From: Sthenelais limicola | Lineage: Eukaryota > Annelida > Polychaeta > Phyllodocida > Sigalionidae | Direction: 5' to 3' | Assembly (NCBI GenBank): GCA_942159475.1 | Contig: OW804095.1 | Span: forward strand, 56,510,773 to 56,574,772 | Length of the DNA stretch: 64,000 nucleotides | Part shown: piece by piece, positions 12,701 through 21,700 of the stretch | Position numbering within the stretch: the stretch's first letter is position 1 | How the letters are laid out: every line of letters starts with the position of its first letter | Notes under the pieces: generated by a model | What the model was told of the DNA's origin: nothing | Database searches by the model: none | The model's input: only the letters and a program-made list of their open reading frames with translations | Made by a program: the position numbers and the translations under genes

Positions 12701-15700
12701 TCAGACCAAAGATGTAAAAAGAGTGGCAAATCCTGCAGCTCGGTAGCCTTATATATCAGGTTTATAGGTAGAGTTTTAACGTAAATACAGATAGATGTAC
12801 GCGAGTCCATAGAAAGGAGCGAAGCGATGTAAATGACAAAACAAAATGACAAACAATGACCAGTATATGTATTTGGTAGATGTCCTGTCTATTTAATGTT
12901 TGTGCATGCTCGTTCGGACACAGATGAGAAGTGAGTGTGATGTATCAAGGTGTTATCCGCTCCAGAGAGAAAAGAATTTGTTGACAAATTGAATAAATGC
13001 CAATTGTTTGGGAAAAAAAAAAAAATACTAGTACTGACCCAAGGCTTACTACGACCCCTGTAATATCGTAATAAAGTACATTATTTAATAGAGCAGATTG
13101 TTGTATATCTTTTTAATGATGGTGAATGCAGTAAACAGTTAATATTGTCATTCAATTTGGGAAATCGGGCCTATGATTTAGGATGTAGGTGGGTGTAAAC
13201 ACATATGTAATATACAGACTGTAAAATATAATTAAAGGTGAAATGGTCTACAAGTCTTAATTAATTATAAATCAGACTCAAAAGGAGAGAGAGAGAGGGA
13301 AGGAAGGGTAAAGTTTGTACAGTGATTGGCTTCGATTTTGATATTTTAACTATAATATAATTCTCCCCTTTTTTCCAACTAGAAAGTCTTCTAGCCACTG
13401 TTCTAGAAAACGCATAGGAAAACATCAGACATACCTTCCAATGCCTTCAAAGGTCATATTGAAATGGAAGTCAAGGGCAAGTAATAACTGATAATCTCTT
13501 GGATGCAAGTTACCAGTACTTATACTGAAATACGTAAATCTCCCCCAATTTCCATAATTCATATCACATATATATTGATTCATATTCATACTTTGTAAAA
13601 TTGAAAAGGTTGGGTCATTTTCAAACGTTTTACTTCTGACTCCAATTATTTTTGTTGATCAGTTTGTCATTAAATGAGTTCAGAACATCAACGATGTACA
13701 GGTAGTAGAGACCCTAAAAATATCAATTTACTCCCACTTTTCCTTTTCACAACTCCTGCTGAGGCAAAATAGCATGGTCTATAAATGGCAGATCATGTCT
13801 ATATTACATGTACAGTATACAAATAAACATGCATTATCTTGCCAGACAATATCAAATACCAACCTTCACATATTTTGATCCACCAGGCTGGTATGGAGCA
13901 CTCCGCAGAACCTCTGAAATGCTGTAAATTATATCCCCGCGGGAGGCTTTCCCCTGGGTAGCTTTGTGAATTGATTCTATAAAAGAAAAGAAAAACATTC
14001 TTAGCAAACTTTCCACTGCATTTAATATGATTTAGCCATCCATTCAAGTAAAAGCTAGACTTGAAGTGAGCAATGCTACTATGTAACTATTGTAACTATG
14101 TTTTCTTGTGTGTGAATAAACGGTGGACATGCATGTCTTTGAAACTTTCTGCCACTGATCAATGACTTATTGAGTTATAAGGCATAATACCTCTATGGAA
14201 GCAGGGCAATATGAGCATATGCTCCTAAGTTCTAAGAGACTAACTACTGACCCATTTATGAGAAGCGCCCCAAGTAAGTGAATAGGTCAACAACATATAT
14301 AATTCCTTATCTTCAAATGTAAATAACCTTTTGTAAGTAGAAAAAACAAGTGACAAGACAGTGACAATATTTTGATACTTACTGATAATGATCCGGCAAG
14401 TAATAGTTTGCTTAAATGGTTTCTTGCCCTTTTGTCCCGTCACACTGTAGTCACTCATGAACCGGTGAGTAATGCCCTCATCACTGCTCTGCACAGTTTC
14501 CCAAGGTTTAGCCTTGTTTCAAGTCCAGATAGTGTTCGCACCTACAATTAATGGAGATTATGTAGATCAGATTATATAACCATTTATATTGTCTATCCAA
14601 TTTACATGAGATTGGTGTAGTGACAATACTAGTATGTAGGCTTTCCATTGTGCCATGTGAAAATGTTTAAGTATGCAATAAAATATAATTTCATACATAC
14701 ATTCAAGCTAGAGTAGATTATATTCATCCTTGTGGATATAAGTTACAGAAAACTACCTACCAAGTCTATAGAGATCAGTACACATTACAGTATATTTATG
14801 ATTGTGAATAAAAAAAAAGAACAGAATAAAATTGTTGGTTGTTTACCAATTTTCTCTTTTTATCCTCATCTTGGAGGGTTTCTTCGAACTCCTCCTGATC
14901 CTCGATTGAGTTGAAAGGCTTGCCCCCAGGGAGAGTTTGTTCAAGGATGTCGGTGGTATCCATGTCATCCTCCTCCCTCTTCATCTTGCCTGATATTACC
15001 ATTGCTTTCAGCTCATCAATTTTGTTTTCAAGTTTATTCATGTGTGCCAAAACTGGAAACAGAAGTACATATATATGAGCAATTCCACCAATTGGTCATC
15101 ATTTGGTTCTCAAGGGCTGAAAATTTATATCTTTTTTAAATTGTGTCTTTTGATTTATGTATTTCTGCACATACACTAGACATATTACTACTAATATAGA
15201 CAAAAGTGGGAATCTTAGCAATCAATATTGTGGTCAGGGTAGCTTTGTAGACAATGTAACTTAAATTTTGATGATAAAGGCATGGTGGAAAGGTACATAT
15301 TTATACATAAATGAGAATTGATCTTTTCAAATGTAATGATAATAATAATGATAAATGTAATAATAATAATAATACGAATATATTCATCGGTGAAATAAGC
15401 TACACGTAATATGACTAATGTAATGTGGATGGTCTAATAATAGATAACATGAACAAGAGTAACTGTTCTTTTTACCCTTACACAGGATACAGATGCAGAA
15501 ACAAAAGGGGGCTAGATGTAATTACAAGTGTTATCTGCCCCGAGTCTGAGTTTTGTTGAGAGACTGAATAAATACCCGGCGTTGGGGGAAAAATAATAAT
15601 AATAATAATCTCATTTTCTTAAAACACATTACATTAATTATTTTTGGGGAGGAGGAAATTGACCTTTATTTAACTTTATTCTATAAAAAGTAAATTCCCC

Positions 15701-18700
15701 TTGCTTTATCAACTGACTTGGATACTTATTGGTTGTCAATTAAGGTAAATACAAGCTGTGTTTAAGTATGAAGAGGCAGAAATGTTTCACCTTTCTCCTG
15801 AAAATGCTGAGCTCCTTCTCCGGGTGAATATACTAATGACCTTGGCCTTTTTTCCAGAGCACTGGGTGTTGTTTTTGGTGTACATGCTGAACTGAGTGTT
15901 ATTTTTGGTGTAGGTGCTGAACCTGTCAATGAGGAATAACTTTGATGTACATTTCCACTTTACTAACAATATTTAGAAATTACTATTCACTGTAATCACA
16001 TATATTCTTCAGATTCATATCAACCAACGAATAATCACAGGCCTTTCTTCTTGGCACACTAGTAAAACAAATAAAGAATAAGAAAAAAAATATTTCTGCA
16101 ATCTAAAACCTATAGCTGATATAATCACAACGTATCTAAGAAAACAAATACTAGCAACGCGCACGACTCAGATCGCACACAGGCGAACACTCCCACTGTA
16201 TAAGCTAGCTCACTACAAGGAACCCACCCATTCATAGGAAAATGCTCACAGAGCAGTGAATTATGCATCGATTTTCATGCAATAAATTTTTTTGGAATCC
16301 TTATATCATGCTGAATCGTTTGCTATCCAGGATAAAACTCTTCTTTTGGATCTAGTTGTATTTATTTATGTTCGAACGTCGGCCGCGCTCTGTGTCGTCA
16401 GTTAAGTGCTAGGATATAATGGATATGATGAAAAAACTCGGCGCACGGAGACGCTTTCATGACTAAGTGTTTTTGTATAGCCCCAACGGACCAATATAAA
16501 TGGTTTCTAAGGATCCTAAGGATTCTGCAGAATTTTGAATTTTTCTGATAAGTTGATTTTAACCAGAATTATGATTTATTTATTGAGCATCATAGAGTTT
16601 TTGAAATTTTGAAATACACTTCAGAAAATAACGATTTGGGGCCATTTGGTGGGATTCGACCTAGGCTATTATAAATATAATCAGAGCATCTTAATATTTA
16701 AAGATGTCGGCACATCGGCAAAAGTCTGCTCCTTTCACGTCGGCCACATTGGCCGACGTCAACCTATAGAAAGCGGATTGAAAGTACCGCTTTATCGCCG
16801 ACAATATTGGTAAACTCCATAGACTTAACATAGCGACATTTGAAATGTCGGTAAAAGGAGCGGAAAATTTTGCGACGTACCAGCCGAGGTTCTAAAAAGT
16901 TGGCCGACCTTTTTTTAGTACATGCAGATTGTCGGTCCCCTTTTTCTGTTGGCGGTAAATTTCCGAACATGTCGGTGCTCTTGCCTTTTTGGCGGCCGAC
17001 GCTGCAAGGATGTCAGAAATATTGCCGCCTTGGTGTCCGCCATGTCGGCGTGCATGTCAGCCGACATTCTATGCTACCATCATGTCGTTGATTTGTACAT
17101 TTATTTTTTTTATCATTTCTATTGATTTATAATTATTTATTGGTGATTATTTTGACTTCAAAAGTCTCCCAATTGTACAGTATGTTACACCACGTTGTAG
17201 CATACTTATTTAAATTAATAATTCTTTAATTAGATATACCGAATATAGGTTTTAATATGTTTCCATATTATGTTCTTTGTGTATAAGATAAGATAAGTTG
17301 TTTTTTATTTGTCATTATCGATGAGTACAGAGGAGTACAAACGAATAAATATAGGAGATATAGGAAATAAATATAAATATATCGAGTTATGTTGTCTGAG
17401 AAATAGCATAGACCAATATCATTTCTATTCTATATTTCAATACTTTTATGGGTTGTGAGATAAAACGGTAATTAATAATATATTTATTTTACCAATGGTA
17501 CAAACTAAAATATGAAATAAAGGCAAACCACCTACAAACAAAGTTATAGGTGTCGCTTTTTTGGTCATCCACTTCAAATGACCCATGGCCATGTTTACCA
17601 TTCCAAGGCAACTCAGAATTGTATGTAGTTACACTGGCCTTTAAATAGATCTTATCGAACGACCAATGCAGTATATTATTGGTAAATCCTGGTATAAATA
17701 TATTTGTCTATGTTTTCTATAGTTAAAAACTTCACCATATAAAATACTTGATAGTCGTAGGTCCATCTGACATCCCTTATTATTATTCTTATATTTTATA
17801 TAACTCTAAGCCTAAGTCGATTGCAGTAAAAAGGCTACACAAATTGATGGTAACTGTCCGTAGAAATGAAATTAACTTTTCATATAGACATGTAGACCCT
17901 TTTGTCTTTTCTTTTCACATTATACTTATCGATTTATTTGACAAATAAAAGATTTACTTATCTTATCTTATCTTAATTCCGTGTATAAAGGTGCTAAAGA
18001 ATAAGCCTAACCCAGCGCTAAGCCTCTGGGTAATATACACACAATATGACTACTATACCTCATCAAAATTAGCGGTATTATCGGCCGATGACCGCCTACT
18101 GGTCCGACATATCGGGGGAGTGGTCGGTGTTTCCCGACCCCTAGTTTGCCTCGTCCCGATTATGTTGGTGTAACATAGGAAAAATCGGACAATTGCCGCA
18201 ATAATCGGCCGACTAAATTCAATTTTATCAAATGTATCGACTTTAATGGATAATCGGCCGATAATAGGGAGTTTCGACACCGCTCACCTATCCGCAACCA
18301 TATCCGTATCCTTATTACTTTAGGGATGCGTGATCAGGTCGGCACCCAAGATGGAGGTCTCTGACCGGGTCTCCGACGCTATAGTAGTGTTTTTTTAACC
18401 ATGCTTTCTGCGATAAAAGTGTTAACTATCACCAAACTTGCTAGGCAAGGACATCAACAACATGTTTAATATTGTTCCCAAACCTTTTTTTCTAAATGTA
18501 AAATGGCTAGATAGTTCGTCATATACTTAGGTATAATCCCCGCAACAAGTGCCTTTCTTACGTATACTCCTCAGCAGAGGCCGGTATTGACCCTCATTAC
18601 CCATGCACAACCTGACATAGTGACCTAATTCCGCCCGATAGGTACGGGTTTGCTCCTGAGGAGCGTCTGTCGAAACTCCCTAGTATCGTCGCTAAGGCGG

Positions 18701-21700
18701 TAGTATCAAACCGCTTTCGATAGTTAACTGTTTAATCTGTACGTGAGCGTGGGCATGACCTACACATGAGCATTGAGTAGAGCCAGGTTCGACTGACTAA
18801 ACATACCAGGCGTCGGCCGGGCTGCGCGACGACCAACTCCAAACCCCCTAGCATAATAAATACTCATCGGATCGGATCGTGAGATACACGAGACGAATCG
18901 CCATGATTTTCCCAACAGATGGACATTTTAATTTCTCAAATCGGTTAAGATTCGGCGACACAGCGCCCCATAACGTAACGCTATGTTTATTTGAGCCAGT
19001 CACAGGCTAAGCGCTGAAATCATTCGCCGCACAGTGGTACGCCCGTTCGCGTTGCTAGTCTATCTTTTTAAGCTTTTTAGGTCTAGGCCCTATAATCGAA
19101 ACGGGGTTCAGGGGAATCCATTATTTCCTTGGCTTGATCAGAGCCACAATAGTTTCTTTAAATATCATCAGATCACATCATACAATAATTCAAATATCTG
19201 CTCACCGTTTCAGAGCTGTGATGACTTTAGATGCTGTCAGTGTCACTGCCTCGTGGCCCCTCGTGTCGTGGACGTGGTGTGCCTGTCAGTGTCATGCAGT
19301 TTGTTCACAACTAAAAGCCCACTCTTCTTTCACTGCAAATGTTAAGCATACATTAAGTACAATGATTTAATATTGGGGCATTATTTAAATTGATAATGCG
19401 TAACTAATAATAATCCTATATCTATGAGCCTACCTATGGTGATGGAAGCAGACAGCAAAACAGACTCACCTCGTGCTTTTAGCGGGAAAAGGAAGTTTGA
19501 CTACGTGTCCTGATTGGTCAAAAACCATCACATGTCAGCGTATGAATATAAAATGAAGCACTGTGCCATGGATGGAGTGATATAGGGCAAAAAAGACCAA
19601 AATAGTTCTCTTTTTGAGTTGTATTCCATAAATATTTTGCCCCTCCTTTTCGATTTTAACTTGTGAAATGGTATTTAAATTAGCAAACTTAGATGGTTCA
19701 ATTAATGATTTCAATTAATGTAGCCATTTTCACAAACATTTCACAAGATTTTTCCCTTCACTGGTTGACTCTAGGTGCCGCCATCTGGCCATTATTTAAG
19801 AGTTGTGTAAAACATCATTTATTCATTATAAAAATGTTATATTAACATATCATACCTTGACATGTGTAAATGGGTGAGAATTCTAAGCTTTTAACATCAT
19901 AATTTATTTTCGAGCTTGTCCCATCTGAATAAATATCAAAATTGATGAAAACTGATTTTCTTAGATGTCCAAAGGCCGCTGATCATGAATTTGTAGGTCC
20001 TGTGTCTGGGAAATGAGTAAAAATACCGAAAAAGGGAATTAGAAATTTTTCGAATCTCTGACTTTCAAGGATCTCAATTTGCTGACATTTTGTGAAATGA
20101 AGTATGTCTGGAAATCTGCAATCATCGCCTCCATCCTGCTTAGATTAGATTAATAAACAATTCCTGTGTGGTCTAGAGACATCAATCTATCCATTACATA
20201 CCCTAATTTCTCTCCCCATGAGAATAATAGTTCTATATTTGAGTCCAAACATGAGATAGTCATGTTTAAAAGTTGATCGCCGCCATGAATATCACTTTTG
20301 CTAGTGAAAATCAAAATGTTTTTATGATGATATAACAATATCATGCATTAATGTTAGTGGAATGTTTTTATGATGATTTAACGATATCACGTATAACTGT
20401 TATTGGAGTTCATGATTCACCTAAGAAATGTTATGACAACATCAAAATATCATTTTTGATAATAAACATCAATAATGTTTTTATTATGTTTTGGGGTTAT
20501 CATATAACGTTAGCAAAGTTAATATGTACCAGTCAGAATATTATGACAACATCATAATATCATTTTTGATAGTTGAAATCAATATATTTTCATGATGTTT
20601 TGGCAATATTAAATAATGTTACAGATGTTAAGATACACATCAGAAAAGTTTATCTTTAACATTTGAGTCAAACATTTTATGAGCATATGAATGTTTTGTG
20701 ATTGCATATATTCAATATTAAAATTGTCATGTTCTGGTGATGTTTTAAAAATATTCTTTGATTATCACAATATTCTAACAACATCATAGAAACGTTATTT
20801 CTAGAATGTTTTCTTACAACATTGTGACACCTTTTAATTAATGTTATGATAATGTTATGTGTTTGCTGGGTACCTCAGATACGGACGTCAATTACGCTAA
20901 GAGGTGTGTCAATACGTTCCCAACGTATGTCTATTTCACGCTAAAATAATGGACAATTATCATTTCATTTGTATGTACAAATGAGCGGGAGGTGTTTTTC
21001 TTTGTATACAGGTGTAACACACTACTCACATTCATGAAATTGTGTGTTTTTTGCCCTCTGAAAACACCTCTCCACCACTAAAACTGATAGAATTCTGCCA
21101 TTACATACGGCCCACCCTATCGTGAGAAACTAGCGTTTACGTTAGCGTTAGCGTTGCTAAATGTCCCTGTTGTCTTCAATGTGACAATAATACGGACGGT
21201 CTCTGAACAATGTTCTCTCACAAATTATATGTAGGTTCAGAATAGCACTGAAGACAGCGCTCTTAATATCTTCCGTGCACTTACAAAACTTCGGAAGGAT
21301 CAAGAATCACTGAAGTTTGGTGGGATGACCTACATTAACACAGATGACAATGTGATAGCTTACGTCAGAGATTTCAATGGAAGGGATAAGTAAGTATACC
21401 GTGTTTAATTAGCCTTATATATTTGTGACATTTGCATCATCTCGTAAATGTATTTCCTTTCTTGTTAGCCAATCAGAGTGTGCATCTATTCAGAGGCAAC
21501 CAAAGCATTTACAATATCAGGAACAACTAGAGCTCCATAATTCCACCTAAATTCACCCAGCTTTTCAGCTGAATAATAAGCGGTTCGGCCACTGTCAACA
21601 AAATCGTTGGCGATGCGTTGGCGATGAGCTAGTCGATAAGAAGTTTGTCAAATTCATTGCATCGACTTTGCATCGTCTTTGCATCGACTTTTCATCGCTA

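Larger units (their letters stand above)
8103..13025 (+). mobile_element. L1/Tx1-like LINE carrying a NADAR ORF, with TSD and poly(A)
   Basis: A 4.9-kb insertion bounded by an exact 15-bp duplication and ending in 13 A. It carries a 198-codon NADAR ORF, 55 bases of spacer, a 1253-codon endonuclease-RT ORF and a 0.5-kb 3' UTR with AATAAA at 12992. Neither ORF contains a stop or visible frameshift, so the copy is young and perhaps active. Only 10 bases precede the NADAR start codon, so the copy is probably 5'-truncated. A longer element could carry another ORF1, or an N-terminal extension of the NADAR protein. It sits in the sense orientation within the SLC3-like gene's large intron. Confidence 0.93.
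6322..20872. mobile_element. Candidate 14.5-kb TA-flanked element with CCCAGC ends
   Basis: The left tip is TA-CCCAGCTAACACAT (from 6320) and the right tip is the reverse complement of CCCAGCAAACACATAACATT followed by TA (to 20874). Both tips lead into AACATT/AAAACATTTT arrays (6340-6980 and 20340-20860). Between them lie a DUF4806 gene, the LINE and several smaller repeats, and no transposase was recognised. Alternatively the two tips are separate MITE insertions of one family that each lost an end. Confidence 0.4.
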
